In this document: one piece after another, positions 1-8,334 of the stretch | Numbering within the stretch: the stretch's first letter is position 1 | How the letters are laid out: the number at the start of each line of letters is the position of its first letter | Source of the DNA: Dechloromonas sp. UBA6271 | Lineage (GTDB): Bacteria; Pseudomonadota; Gammaproteobacteria; Burkholderiales; Rhodocyclaceae | DNA length: 20,833 nt | Assembly: GCA_002440665.1 (NCBI GenBank) | Contig: DJUX01000011.1 | Coordinates: forward strand, 1 to 20,833 | Direction: 5' to 3' | Made by a program: the position numbers and the translations under genes | Notes under the pieces: model-generated | What the model saw: the letters and a program-made list of their open reading frames with translations, nothing else | The model's database searches: none | Told to the model about the DNA's origin: nothing

Positions 1-70
1 AAGATCTTGCCCTGACCGGGCGGGCGGCAAAATGCCACGAGACGGCAACTCAACGTGTCGTGAACGAGGA

Positions 71-93
71 AGGGGAAGGCAGCGCCTTCCCCT
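71..93 (-). terminator. Hairpin downstream of the PEP-CTERM gene, possible terminator
   Basis: Perfect 10-bp arms (71-80 and 84-93) enclose a 3-nt loop, 44 bp beyond the stop of the minus-strand gene. On the minus strand the sequence after the hairpin is not a clear T-run, so it may be an mRNA 3' stabiliser or a weak terminator. Positions 1-136 hold no gene that I can support. Confidence 0.5.
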
Positions 94-136
94 GCGCCTC
101 AGTGTCGGGACGAGTTTACCAAACCCGGGCATAGCT

Positions 137-1570
137 TCAGATGCCGTTCTTTTTCCGGCGGGTAAAGCCAGCCATCAAACCCAGGGCACCGAGCAGCATG
201 GCGTAAGTTCCAGGCTCGGAAACCGAACTCACGGCCTGATTTTCAAAAGCTCCCAGGCTAAGCGCGCTCAAATCCGCGTCGGAAAACTTGAAAACAAAAA
301 ACTGATTACCTCCCGCCAGCTCACTGAAGTCGTTATCGTTGGCCACATAGAGCGTGTGAAAGAGCGTCCCGTTTTCCGTAATGTCTTCACCAAAGGCCAT
401 GCCCTCCAGTTTGGCGGGAATGGCATCATCCGTGATACCGACCGAATTCAGCGCCGACCTGATGTCGAGAAAAAGTTTTTTGCTCGGCGCCTTGGCCAGC
501 AATGCAGCTTCGCCTGACAAGCCGCTTACATCCTCGGCGCCAGCCAGGTCCACCACCCAGATCTGCTTGACCTTGGCCAACGAGCCATCGCCCAGGCCTT
601 TGCCATCACGCTCCAAGACCAGGAACTGATGGCTGTTGAGTGCCAGAATCTCGCTGCTGCCGTAGGTCTTTCCGCCAATCACATTATTGTAGGCAAACTG
701 CTTCGTGGTGCCCGTGGCGATATCGACAGTCACAATTCGATTGGCCTTGGCACCATCGCCACCATCCTGCAATAAGGCGCTCTGCATGAAGCCGACCAGC
801 GTCTTGCCATCCGGCGTGATGGCCAGCCCTTCCATACCTTTATTGGCAACGCGACCGGCGCCGTTGCCGCTAATTTCAGTTGCCCCGGTGCTGCTGAGAT
901 TGGCCACCGCCAGATTGGCCGGCAAATCAAAGGTCTTGATCAGCGCACCACTCGAACGATCGAACTGGCGCACATAGGGTCCGTATTCATCGGAAATGAA
1001 GACACTTTTGCCGTCGTTGGCGACCCGGATGCCTTCCGGATCGAAACGGGCATTATTCACCGCCAGGGAGTTGCCCGAACCGAAATTGTCGGAACGCCCC
1101 GTAAAATAATTGCGCTCCGCCGTATTCTGAACCGGCTGCGCACTGGGCAAGCCGGCCGTGCTACCGTAATTCAGGGCGCCAAGACTATAGAGCAGCGTGG
1201 TCTGGTTGAGGGCAGCGTTCAAGGCGTAGGAATAGACACCGGCGTTATTGCTCTGCGTCAGATTCAATGAGACGGTCTGAAAACGATCGATGTAGGAAGT
1301 CGTGTTATCAACTGCACTGCCGCCTAAGTAAGAACTGGCATTGGGACCACGATCAGGGAGCGCCAGAAAAGTGTTGCCACCTGCCCAGGCCAACCCGGAA
1401 CCCATGCCCCCCAGAATATTGGCGGCAACCCCATTTTCCAGCGTGCCGGAAAGCCCCGAAAGATCGCTGGAACCAGCCAGCGCACCACTGGCAATTAGCG
1501 TCACACCCGCTTGGACAGGCGCAATGAAAGCAAGGCTGACAAGGAAAGGTAAAGCTAAGCTTTTGAACAT
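137..1570 (-). CDS. Secreted esterase-like phytase-domain protein with PEP-CTERM sorting signal
   Basis: This 477-residue protein is predicted to be exported and processed at its C-terminus. Residues 1-21 form a signal peptide ending VQA. The middle carries hallmarks of the 'esterase-like activity of phytase' beta-propeller family: DRGPN near 73, FDPEGI and SDEYGPYVRQFD around 177-205, and KGMEGLAITPDGKTL around 244-258. The C-terminus is a typical PEP-CTERM tag: SEPGTY at 451-456, a hydrophobic helix, then TRRKK. In this system an exosortase removes the tag, usually in bacteria that make exopolysaccharide; no exosortase lies in the window. The substrate is unknown and phosphatase activity is not assured. 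The gene is less GC-rich than its neighbours and stands alone, divergent from the oxidoreductase. The ATG start is supported by the signal peptide. Domain and tag assignment are secure, enzymatic role is not. Confidence 0.88.
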   Translation of the reverse strand: MFKSLALPFLVSLAFIAPVQAGVTLIASGALAGSSDLSGLSGTLENGVAANILGGMGSGLAWAGGNTFLALPDRGPNASSYLGGSAVDNTTSYIDRFQTVSLNLTQSNNAGVYSYALNAALNQTTLLYSLGALNYGSTAGLPSAQPVQNTAERNYFTGRSDNFGSGNSLAVNNARFDPEGIRVANDGKSVFISDEYGPYVRQFDRSSGALIKTFDLPANLAVANLSSTGATEISGNGAGRVANKGMEGLAITPDGKTLVGFMQSALLQDGGDGAKANRIVTVDIATGTTKQFAYNNVIGGKTYGSSEILALNSHQFLVLERDGKGLGDGSLAKVKQIWVVDLAGAEDVSGLSGEAALLAKAPSKKLFLDIRSALNSVGITDDAIPAKLEGMAFGEDITENGTLFHTLYVANDNDFSELAGGNQFFVFKFSDADLSALSLGAFENQAVSSVSEPGTYAMLLGALGLMAGFTRRKKNGI

Positions 1571-1782
1571 GTCTTTTTCTCTGAAATTATAGGAAAGGGA
1601 AATCTTGTCCTGACATCCTATTCAGCGCTGATTTCCGGTTGATGACAGTTTGAATAAATCTCGCGCATTGCCGGAACGCTGACGCCGGGCCAAACTCCAA
1701 GCCACAAAGGCACGCGGCGCCACCACCCCCGGCGGCGCGTCGTTGAAACGGTGCCCACAAGGCGCCCCAACCGGAGACGACA
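1571..1782. other. Divergent intergenic region
   Basis: This 212-bp gap separates two divergent genes and should carry both promoters. I see a ribosome-binding GGAG at 1773-1776 for the plus-strand oxidoreductase. No convincing -35/-10 pair, operator palindrome or RNA element stands out. The half near the PEP-CTERM gene is AT-richer; the half near the oxidoreductase is GC-rich with short cytosine runs. Confidence 0.5.
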
Positions 1783-4700
1783 ATGAGCAACCTGGCTCTG
1801 CCGGCCGCCCTCGCGGCAACGCTGGACGACAAATACACCGCCACCGCCGGCCGCGTCTTCCTGACCGGCACCCAGGCGCTGATCCGCCTGCCGATGATGC
1901 AGCGCGAGCGCGACCTCGCCGCCGGGCTCAACACCGCCGGCTTCATCTCCGGCTACCGCGGCAGCCCGCTCGGCAACCTTGACCTCGGCCTGTGGAAAGC
2001 GAAGCAGCATCTCGCCGATCACCACGTCACTTTCCAGCCCGGCATCAACGAGGACATGGCGGCGACCGCCGTCTGGGGCAGCCAGCAGGTCGGCCTCTTT
2101 CCCGGCGCCAAGTACGACGGCGTGTTCGGCATGTGGTACGGCAAGGGGCCGGGCGTCGACCGCTGCGGCGACGTCTTCCGCCATGCCAACGCCACCGGTA
2201 CGGCGCAATACGGCGGCGTGCTGGTCATCGCCGGCGACGACCATGCCGCCAAATCATCGACCCTGCCGCACCAGACCGAGCACATCTTCAAGGCGGTGTT
2301 GATGCCGGTGCTCTATCCCGCCAACGTCCAGGAATACCTCGACTACGGACTGCACGGCTGGTCGATGAGCCGCTATTCCGGCTGCTGGGTGGCGTTCAAG
2401 GCGCTGGCCGACACCGTCGAGACCTCGGCCTCGGTGCGTGTGGACCTGGCTGCGGTCGACATCGTTTTACCCACTGATTTCGCCATGCCGGCGGGCGGCC
2501 TCAACATCCGCTGGCCCGACCCGCCACTGCTCCAGGAAGCCCGCCTGCTCAACCACCGGCTCTACGCCGCGCTGGCCTATTGCCGCGTCAACAAGCTGAA
2601 CCGGGTGATCATCGATTCGCCGAATCCGCGCCTCGGCATCCTGACCGCCGGCAAGAGCTATCTCGACGTCCGCCAGGCGCTCGACGAACTCGGCATCGAC
2701 GATGCGCTGGCCGCCGAGATCGGCGTCCGGCTGTACAAGGTCGGCATGGTCTGGCCGCTCGAACCGGAAGGCGTCCGTCATTTCGCCGAAGGGCTGGAGG
2801 AAATTCTCGTCGTCGAGGAAAAGCGGCAACTGCTCGAATACCAGTTGAAGGAAGAACTCTACAACTGGCGCGAGGATGTCCGCCCGCGCGTCGTCGGCAA
2901 GTTTGACGAAATCGGCGAGTGGTCGGAAGGCAACTGGCTGCTGCCGGCCACCGGCGAACTGCCGGTGGCGACCATCGCCCGTGTCATCGCCGAACGCATC
3001 GGCCGCTTCTTCACCTCGCCGACCATCGAATCCCGGCTGAAGCTCATCGCCGCCAAGCAGCAGGCAGCCAATACGCCGATCGTGCTGGCCGAACGCAAGC
3101 CGCATTTCTGTTCCGGCTGCCCGCACAACACCTCGACCCGCGTCCCCGAAGGCTCGCGTGCCGTTGCCGGCATCGGCTGCCATTACATGGTGACGTGGAT
3201 GGACCGCAGCACGTCGACCTTCACCCACATGGGCGGCGAAGGCGTGCCGTGGGTCGGCCAGGCGCCGTTCACCGAAGAGAAGCACATCTTTGCCAACCTT
3301 GGCGACGGCACCTATTTCCACTCCGGCCTGCTCGCCATCCGCCAGGCGATCGCCGCCAAGGTGCCGATCACCTACAAAATTCTCTACAACGACGCCGTGG
3401 CAATGACCGGCGGCCAGCCGGTGGACGGCATCCTCAGCGTCGCCCGCATCACCCGCCAGCTCGAAGCCGAAGGCGTCGGCAAGATGGTCATCGTCACCAA
3501 CGAACCGGAGAAATACGCCGAGATCACCGACCTCGCGCCCAACGTGCCGATCCGTCACCGCGACGAACTCGACATCGTGCAGCGCGAACTGCGCGAGGAA
3601 CCCGGCGTCAGCGTCCTGATCTACGACCAGGTCTGCGCCACCGAAGCGCGCCGGCGCAAGAAGCGCGGCAAGATGCCGGCCGTCACCAAACGCGTCGTCA
3701 TCAACGAAGCTGTCTGCGAAGGCTGCGGCGACTGCTCGGTGCAGTCCAACTGCCTGTCGGTGGTGCCGGTCGAAACCGCCTTCGGCACCAAGCGGCAGAT
3801 CGACCAGTCGGCGTGCAACCAGGATTTCTCCTGCCTCAAGGGTTTCTGCCCCAGTTTCGTCACCGTCGAAGGCGGCACGCTGAAAAAAGGCTCTGCTGCG
3901 GTCGACAGCGGTTTACTGCATGAAATGCAAAACTGGCCGCTTTTGCCGGCCCCCGCCCTGCCAGCCACCGACCGCCCCTACAACCTGCTGATTACCGGCG
4001 TCGGCGGCATGGGCGTCATCACCCTCGGCGCGCTGATCGGCATGGCCGCCCACCTCGACGGCAAGGGCATCTCCACCCTCGACATGACCGGGCTGGCGCA
4101 GAAATTCGGCGCCGTCTTCTCGCACCTGCGCATCGCCGACCGGCCGGAGGACATCCACGCCGCCCGCATCGCCACCGGCGAGGCGCATGCCGTGCTCGGT
4201 GGCGACCTGGTCGTCAGCGCCGGCACCGAGGCGCTGGCGAAAATGCTCGAAGGGCACACCCGCGCGGTGGTCAGCTGCAGCGAATCGCCGACCGCCGAGT
4301 TCACGCGCAACCGCGACTGGCATTTCCCGCTGGCCGGCATGAAGCAACAGCTGATCGATGCCCTCGGCACCGAGAACGCGCAGTTCATCGACGCCCAGCA
4401 CCTCGCCACCCGCCTGATGGGCGATGCCCTCTACGGCAACATGCTGCTGCTCGGCTACGCCTGGCAACGGGGTCTGGTACCGGTGTCCGCCGCCGCACTG
4501 GACCAGGCGATCGAACTGAACGGCATGGCGGTCGCCGCCAACCGCGCCGCTTTCCTGTGGGGAAGACGGGCTGCGGTCGACCCGGAAAAAGTGGCAAAAA
4601 TCGCCGGCCCGCTCGCCGGCCAGCCCTTCGTCGAACAAACGCTGGACGAACTCATCGCCAGCCGCGTCGCCCACCTGACCGCCTATCAGAATGCCGAGTT

Positions 4701-5244
4701 GGCCGCCCGCTATCAGTGCCGGATCGACACCATCCTCAGCCTCGGTAACGACGAGGTAACGCGCGCCGTCGCCGACCAGTACGCCCGCCTGCTGGCGCCC
4801 AAGGACGAGTACGAGGTCGCCCGCCTGTACACCCAAACCGATTTTCTCCAGCGCCTCGGCGAAACCTTTGACGGTGACCTGCGCCTCAGCTTCCACTTGG
4901 CTCCGCCCGGGCTGGCCAAACCGGGCCCGGACGGCCGCCCGCGCAAATTAACCTTCGGCCCGTGGCTGCTGGGCGGGCTGAAATGGCTGGCCAGGGCGCG
5001 CGGCCTGCGCGGCAGCTGGCTCGACCCCTTCCGTTTTGGCCCCGAAAAGGCCGTCGACCGCAGCTTGCTCGCCAGCTACGAAGCCGACCTCGAGCTGATC
5101 GCCAAAACACGCGGCAATCCGGAAGATGCCCTCAAGCTTGCCGCTTGGCCAAGCGCCGTACGCGGCTTCGGGCCGGTGCGCGAAAGCGCCCTGAAACAAG
5201 CCACAGTAACGCGCGAAGGAGCGAGAGCGGCGCTGATGGCATAG
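1783..5244 (+). CDS. Indolepyruvate:ferredoxin oxidoreductase, fused long form
   Basis: A cytoplasmic 2-oxoacid oxidoreductase of 1153 residues. The family oxidatively decarboxylates aryl-pyruvates such as indolepyruvate or phenylpyruvate to aryl-acetyl-CoA, passing electrons to ferredoxin. The N-terminal ~420 residues are the pyrimidine-binding part, with GYRGSPLGNLD at 57-67. CSGCPHN (443-449) and the thiamine diphosphate motif GDGTYFHSG (507-515) with N536 define the TPP domain. A ferredoxin-like cysteine cluster follows: C645, C648, C651, C657, C678, C684, C689. A gamma-type domain begins near 733 with ITGVGGMGVITLGA, and a C-terminal tail of ~230 residues completes the long fused architecture. 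The ATG is preceded by GGAG at 6 nt. It heads a plus-strand run with the membrane protein and kinase. Four copies of the GYTGCGGTCGAC word fall inside. The family is secure; the preferred substrate is not shown. Confidence 0.93.
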   Translation: MSNLALPAALAATLDDKYTATAGRVFLTGTQALIRLPMMQRERDLAAGLNTAGFISGYRGSPLGNLDLGLWKAKQHLADHHVTFQPGINEDMAATAVWGSQQVGLFPGAKYDGVFGMWYGKGPGVDRCGDVFRHANATGTAQYGGVLVIAGDDHAAKSSTLPHQTEHIFKAVLMPVLYPANVQEYLDYGLHGWSMSRYSGCWVAFKALADTVETSASVRVDLAAVDIVLPTDFAMPAGGLNIRWPDPPLLQEARLLNHRLYAALAYCRVNKLNRVIIDSPNPRLGILTAGKSYLDVRQALDELGIDDALAAEIGVRLYKVGMVWPLEPEGVRHFAEGLEEILVVEEKRQLLEYQLKEELYNWREDVRPRVVGKFDEIGEWSEGNWLLPATGELPVATIARVIAERIGRFFTSPTIESRLKLIAAKQQAANTPIVLAERKPHFCSGCPHNTSTRVPEGSRAVAGIGCHYMVTWMDRSTSTFTHMGGEGVPWVGQAPFTEEKHIFANLGDGTYFHSGLLAIRQAIAAKVPITYKILYNDAVAMTGGQPVDGILSVARITRQLEAEGVGKMVIVTNEPEKYAEITDLAPNVPIRHRDELDIVQRELREEPGVSVLIYDQVCATEARRRKKRGKMPAVTKRVVINEAVCEGCGDCSVQSNCLSVVPVETAFGTKRQIDQSACNQDFSCLKGFCPSFVTVEGGTLKKGSAAVDSGLLHEMQNWPLLPAPALPATDRPYNLLITGVGGMGVITLGALIGMAAHLDGKGISTLDMTGLAQKFGAVFSHLRIADRPEDIHAARIATGEAHAVLGGDLVVSAGTEALAKMLEGHTRAVVSCSESPTAEFTRNRDWHFPLAGMKQQLIDALGTENAQFIDAQHLATRLMGDALYGNMLLLGYAWQRGLVPVSAAALDQAIELNGMAVAANRAAFLWGRRAAVDPEKVAKIAGPLAGQPFVEQTLDELIASRVAHLTAYQNAELAARYQCRIDTILSLGNDEVTRAVADQYARLLAPKDEYEVARLYTQTDFLQRLGETFDGDLRLSFHLAPPGLAKPGPDGRPRKLTFGPWLLGGLKWLARARGLRGSWLDPFRFGPEKAVDRSLLASYEADLELIAKTRGNPEDALKLAAWPSAVRGFGPVRESALKQATVTREGARAALMA
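2449..2460 (+). repeat. Iterated word GCTGCGGTCGAC, copy 1
   Basis: Exact copy inside the oxidoreductase gene, encoding A223-A224-V225-D226 in phase. Confidence 0.85.
3895..3906 (+). repeat. Iterated word GCTGCGGTCGAC, copy 2
   Basis: Exact copy encoding A705-A706-V707-D708 of the oxidoreductase, in the linker between the Fe-S cysteine cluster and the gamma-type domain. Confidence 0.85.
4570..4581 (+). repeat. Iterated word GCTGCGGTCGAC, copy 3
   Basis: Exact copy encoding residues 930-933 (AAVD) in the C-terminal part of the oxidoreductase. Confidence 0.85.
5053..5064 (-). repeat. Iterated word GCTGCGGTCGAC, copy 4 (antisense to its gene)
   Basis: Exact copy on the minus strand, read in the oxidoreductase as V1091-D-R-S. 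It is the only intragenic copy oriented against its host gene. Confidence 0.85.
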
Positions 5245-5253
5245 AATCCGCGA

Positions 5254-5517
5254 ATGCTCGAATCTGCGCCTGAAACCCCGCCGGAAAGTCCGTTTCGCCA
5301 ACTCGCCCTGCAGGGGGCCGCCATCATCGTCGTGCTCTCGCTGGCCTGGCCCTATTTTGGCTGGAAGGCGGAAGCCATGCCGTGGCGCGAAACAAGCCTC
5401 GCCATCGGCGGCGTTGCCTTCGTCTTCGCCACACTGGCGCGGCAGCCCTGGCCGTGGCGCCTCGTACACGTCGCCGTCATGCCGCTCGCCTGGTACTTCT
5501 ACCCCATTCCCGGATGA
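5254..5517 (+). CDS. Small membrane protein, unknown function
   Basis: An 87-residue protein that I do not recognise. It is hydrophobic with three likely membrane helices (about residues 18-37, 44-62 and 68-85), and aromatic residues (W, Y, F) cluster at their ends. It starts 9 bp after the oxidoreductase stop, and its TGA overlaps the ATG of the kinase (ATGA at 5514-5517), so it is probably cotranscribed with both and translationally coupled to the kinase. The upstream ribosome-binding site is weak. Coding status rests on this tight packing, the membrane-protein composition and the precise 4-base overlap. It might be a kinase accessory protein, but nothing in the sequence proves this. Confidence 0.72.
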   Translation: MLESAPETPPESPFRQLALQGAAIIVVLSLAWPYFGWKAEAMPWRETSLAIGGVAFVFATLARQPWPWRLVHVAVMPLAWYFYPIPG

Positions 5518-7610
5518 TTCGCCGCCGCCCCGACCTCCTTGCCCTGATCTTCGCGCTGGTCGGTACGCTCGCCGTGGTCGCGGTCTTCATCAGCGACCTG
5601 ATGCTCTCGCGCGAACGCGAACTGGAGCAAGGCGAACGGCGGGTGCAGCACTTCGGCATCATGCTTGGCGAACACACGGCGCGCACCTTCGAGGCGGTCG
5701 ATATCCTGCTGCGCGAGATTGCCAGCGACCTCTCCGAGAATCACCGCGACTGGGATAACTGGGAACCGAAGCGCGGCTGGGAATATCTGGCGCAGCGCCA
5801 TACGCGTAACTTGCCGCAGCTACGCGACCTGATCCTCTTCGACCGCGTCGGGGAGCAACACTTCATCTCGACCTATTTCCCCTCGCCGCGCATCAACGTG
5901 CGCGACCGCCCTTATTTCGTCACCCTCGAACAAGGTAATCGCGCCGCCACCTTCGGCCCCTACATCGGGCGAAACTCGGGCCGTTATACCTACGCGCTGG
6001 CGCGCCGCATCGATGACGGCCAGAACAACTTCGCCGGCGCCGCCTTCGCCGCCATCGAGCCGGCTTATTTCCAGGATTTCTGCTGGGCCAACCGGCTGGC
6101 CGACGACTTCGAAGCGGTCGTCATCAACGCCAAGGGCCAGATCGTCACTTCCTGCCGGCCGACCGACCTCAGCCAGCAATCGCCGCTGCTCGGCGCGCTG
6201 GCCGTCGATGCCCTCTACGGCGGCAAATTGCGCGGCTGGCTACCGGCCAGCGGCACCGTCCGCAACGGGGGCCTGATCGTTTCCGTCTCGCCGGTGCCCG
6301 ACTTCGCCGATCTGCGCGTCCTCACCGTGATTCCCGAATCCAGCCTGCTGCACACCTGGCGGGCACACCTCAACCAGCTGGGAACGCTGGCCTTCCTGGT
6401 CACCTTCGTGCTGCTCGTCGGCGCCCTGCTGGTACGCCGCCAGCTGAGGGAAATGCATGTGATGACCGACGAGTTGGCAACCAGCCACGACCTGATGGAA
6501 GAGCGCGTGCGCGCCGCCACCATCGAGCTATCGACCCAGAAGGACGAGGCCGAACGCTCCAACCGCGCCAAGAGCCGCTTTCTCGCCGCCGCCAGCCATG
6601 ACCTGCGGCAACCGCTGCATGCGCTGGCGCTGTTCGCCGCCGACCTGCTGCGCCAGGTGCGCAGCGGCAACACCGGCGACCTGGCGCGGACCGCCGGGCA
6701 GATTTCGACCTCGACCAGCGCCCTCGGCGAAATGCTCGATGCGCTGCTCGACATCTCGCGCCTCGACGTCGCCGGCATCCAGCCCGAGATTCGCGCCTTT
6801 GCGCTGAACCCCATGTTCGAACGTCTGTCCGCATCGTTCCGGCGCGCTGCGGTCGACCGTGATCAGGCGCTGATTATCCAGCCGACGGCGCAATGGGCCG
6901 AATCCGACCCGCAGATGGTCGAACGCATGGTCGCCAACCTGATCTCCAACGCCCTGCGCTACACCCCGGCCGGCGGGCGCATCCTCGTTGCCGTGCGCCG
7001 GCGCGGCGGCAAGCTGCTGATCGAGGTGCGCGACAACGGCCCGGGCATCGCCCCCGAGCATCAGGCGGAAATTTTTGCCGAGTTCTACCAGATCGGCAAC
7101 GCGGCACGCGAACAGGGCAAAGGGCTGGGCCTCGGCCTCTCGATCATCGACCGGCTGGCGCGCGCGCTGGAGATCGAGATTCGCCTGCGCTCCACCGTCG
7201 GGCGCGGAACCACCTTCGGGCTGTTGCTCAAGGCCGCTGTCCCGCGCACCGAAGTCAGCCTGCTCGGGCAGTCGGAACACCGTGCCGCCATCCACTTCAT
7301 CGGCGAAGGCGACGACCTGCTGACCGCCATGACCCTTGCCGGCAGTTGGAATTTCACCGTCAGCCACGAACCGGCGCTCGGCAGCCTGCTACCCGATAAC
7401 CGCCGGCAGATGGTGTTCGTCACCGTAGCCCGCCTGGCCGCCGACGTCCGCGACGCCACACCGGCAGCCACGCCGGTCATCGTACTCTGCGATGATGCGG
7501 AGATTCGCCTGCCGGAAGGCGTCTATCCGCTGTCGGTACCGCTACGCCCGGCCAAGCTGCGGGCGCTGCTCGACCAGCTTCAGAAAACCTTGGCGAAATC
7601 GATACCGTAG
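5514..7610 (+). CDS. Membrane sensor histidine kinase with receiver-like C-terminal tail
   Basis: A 698-residue inner-membrane sensor kinase. Helix 1 (about 8-28) and helix 2 (about 291-307) bracket a periplasmic dCache-like sensor, with DRPYF at 131-135 and GPYIGRNSGRYTYALARRI at 148-166. A coiled-coil-like segment (about 310-350) leads to the H-box SHDLRQPLHAL with phospho-acceptor H362. The ATPase domain has N-box NLISNALRYTP (475-485), G1 DNGPGIA (507-513), the F-box region FAEFYQIG and G2 GKGLGLGLSI (535-544). Residues ~588-690 resemble a receiver, ending in PLRPAKLRALL, but the phospho-accepting Asp is not evident. An open frame extends 44 codons further upstream, but the ATG at 5514 gives the ATGA overlap and an ordinary first helix. 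It is convergent with a response regulator that is the obvious partner. The ligand is unknown. Confidence 0.9.
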   Translation: MIRRRPDLLALIFALVGTLAVVAVFISDLMLSRERELEQGERRVQHFGIMLGEHTARTFEAVDILLREIASDLSENHRDWDNWEPKRGWEYLAQRHTRNLPQLRDLILFDRVGEQHFISTYFPSPRINVRDRPYFVTLEQGNRAATFGPYIGRNSGRYTYALARRIDDGQNNFAGAAFAAIEPAYFQDFCWANRLADDFEAVVINAKGQIVTSCRPTDLSQQSPLLGALAVDALYGGKLRGWLPASGTVRNGGLIVSVSPVPDFADLRVLTVIPESSLLHTWRAHLNQLGTLAFLVTFVLLVGALLVRRQLREMHVMTDELATSHDLMEERVRAATIELSTQKDEAERSNRAKSRFLAAASHDLRQPLHALALFAADLLRQVRSGNTGDLARTAGQISTSTSALGEMLDALLDISRLDVAGIQPEIRAFALNPMFERLSASFRRAAVDRDQALIIQPTAQWAESDPQMVERMVANLISNALRYTPAGGRILVAVRRRGGKLLIEVRDNGPGIAPEHQAEIFAEFYQIGNAAREQGKGLGLGLSIIDRLARALEIEIRLRSTVGRGTTFGLLLKAAVPRTEVSLLGQSEHRAAIHFIGEGDDLLTAMTLAGSWNFTVSHEPALGSLLPDNRRQMVFVTVARLAADVRDATPAATPVIVLCDDAEIRLPEGVYPLSVPLRPAKLRALLDQLQKTLAKSIP
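6846..6857 (+). repeat. Iterated word GCTGCGGTCGAC, copy 5
   Basis: Exact copy encoding A445-A446-V447-D448 of the kinase, between the dimerisation helices and the ATPase core. It is followed by CG, giving a partial palindrome around GTCGAC. Confidence 0.85.
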
Positions 7611-8245
7611 CGGGTCACCGCGACCAGCGCCTGCGTCCGGCTACCGACGCCGAGCGCCTTGAAAACCGCCGTCGCATGAATCTTGACAGTCCCCTCGGAG
7701 AGTCCAAGTTGCTCGGCGATTTCGCGATTGGACAAGCCGCGCACCATGAGCGCGAGTACCTGCGCCTGACGATCGGTCAGCCCGACATCCTCCGGGCGCA
7801 CGGTGCCCTGGCAGGGCGGCACCGGCGTCGCGTCATCGAGTCGCGCGCCGCTGTAGGCGCCCTCCGGCCGGAAGATGTTGCCGGCCAGCACCTGGCGCAC
7901 CGCGGCCAGCAGCGCCTCGCCGGAAAAGGCCTTGGGAATGAAACCGGAGGCGCCGAGATTCATGACCCGGGTAACTGTCGGCACATCGTCGAAGGCCGAA
8001 ACGACCGCCACGGGAATGGACGGATACTGCCGGCGCAGGATGTCGAGGCCGGCAAAGCCGTCGATACCCGGCAAGGCAAGGTCGAGCAGGATCAGATCGA
8101 ATTCGTCCTCGCCATCGAGCAGCGTCAGCGCCGACTCGAAATCCGGACGGTCAACAACCTGCACCCGGACCTCTATCTGGGCCAGCAAACGCACCAGACC
8201 TTCGCGCACCAGCGCGTGATCCTCGATTACCAATAGTTTCAGCAA
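7580..8245 (-). CDS. NarL/LuxR-family response regulator
   Basis: A 221-residue two-component regulator. The receiver domain (about 3-118) has acidic E8-D9, phospho-acceptor D55 in LILLDLALPG, and K105 in FIPKAF. A linker leads to a LuxR-type helix-turn-helix (about 154-212) with LTDRQAQVLALMVRGLSNREI and TVKIHATAVFKALG. It should bind DNA as a dimer when phosphorylated. The start is a TTG at 8243-8245, preceded on the minus strand by GAGGGGG (8250-8256). Its last 31 bp overlap the end of the histidine kinase gene tail-to-tail; pairing with that kinase is inferred from adjacency. It is divergent from phaM across 89 bp, so phaM is one plausible target. The family call is secure; the start is the best choice, not certain. 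Confidence 0.92.
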   Translation of the reverse strand: MLKLLVIEDHALVREGLVRLLAQIEVRVQVVDRPDFESALTLLDGEDEFDLILLDLALPGIDGFAGLDILRRQYPSIPVAVVSAFDDVPTVTRVMNLGASGFIPKAFSGEALLAAVRQVLAGNIFRPEGAYSGARLDDATPVPPCQGTVRPEDVGLTDRQAQVLALMVRGLSNREIAEQLGLSEGTVKIHATAVFKALGVGSRTQALVAVTRYGIDFAKVF

Positions 8246-8334
8246 ACTGCCCCCTCTTTTTATTGAGCACTAATTTATCATTTGTGCTGGCGAAGTGGTT
8301 TAAGATGCATAGAAACATCCATAAGGAGAGAGAC
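8246..8334. promoter_or_regulatory. Divergent promoter region, response regulator / phaM
   Basis: This 89-bp AT-rich gap lies between two divergent starts and must serve both genes. It holds ribosome-binding sites for each: GAGGGGG for the minus-strand regulator (8250-8256) and AAGGAG for phaM (8323-8328). I could not assign a convincing -35/-10 pair with normal spacing. Confidence 0.5.
8323..8328 (+). promoter_or_regulatory. Ribosome-binding site fixing the phaM start
   Basis: AAGGAG lies 6 nt before the ATG at 8335. It selects this start over an in-frame ATG 24 codons upstream at 8263, which has no comparable site. Confidence 0.8.

Noticed and set aside
1586..1591. TATAAT on the minus strand upstream of the PEP-CTERM gene
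   Set aside because: It would start transcription about 9 nt before the ATG, leaving almost no leader, and no matching -35 is present at normal spacing. The surrounding DNA is AT-rich, so a chance match is likely.
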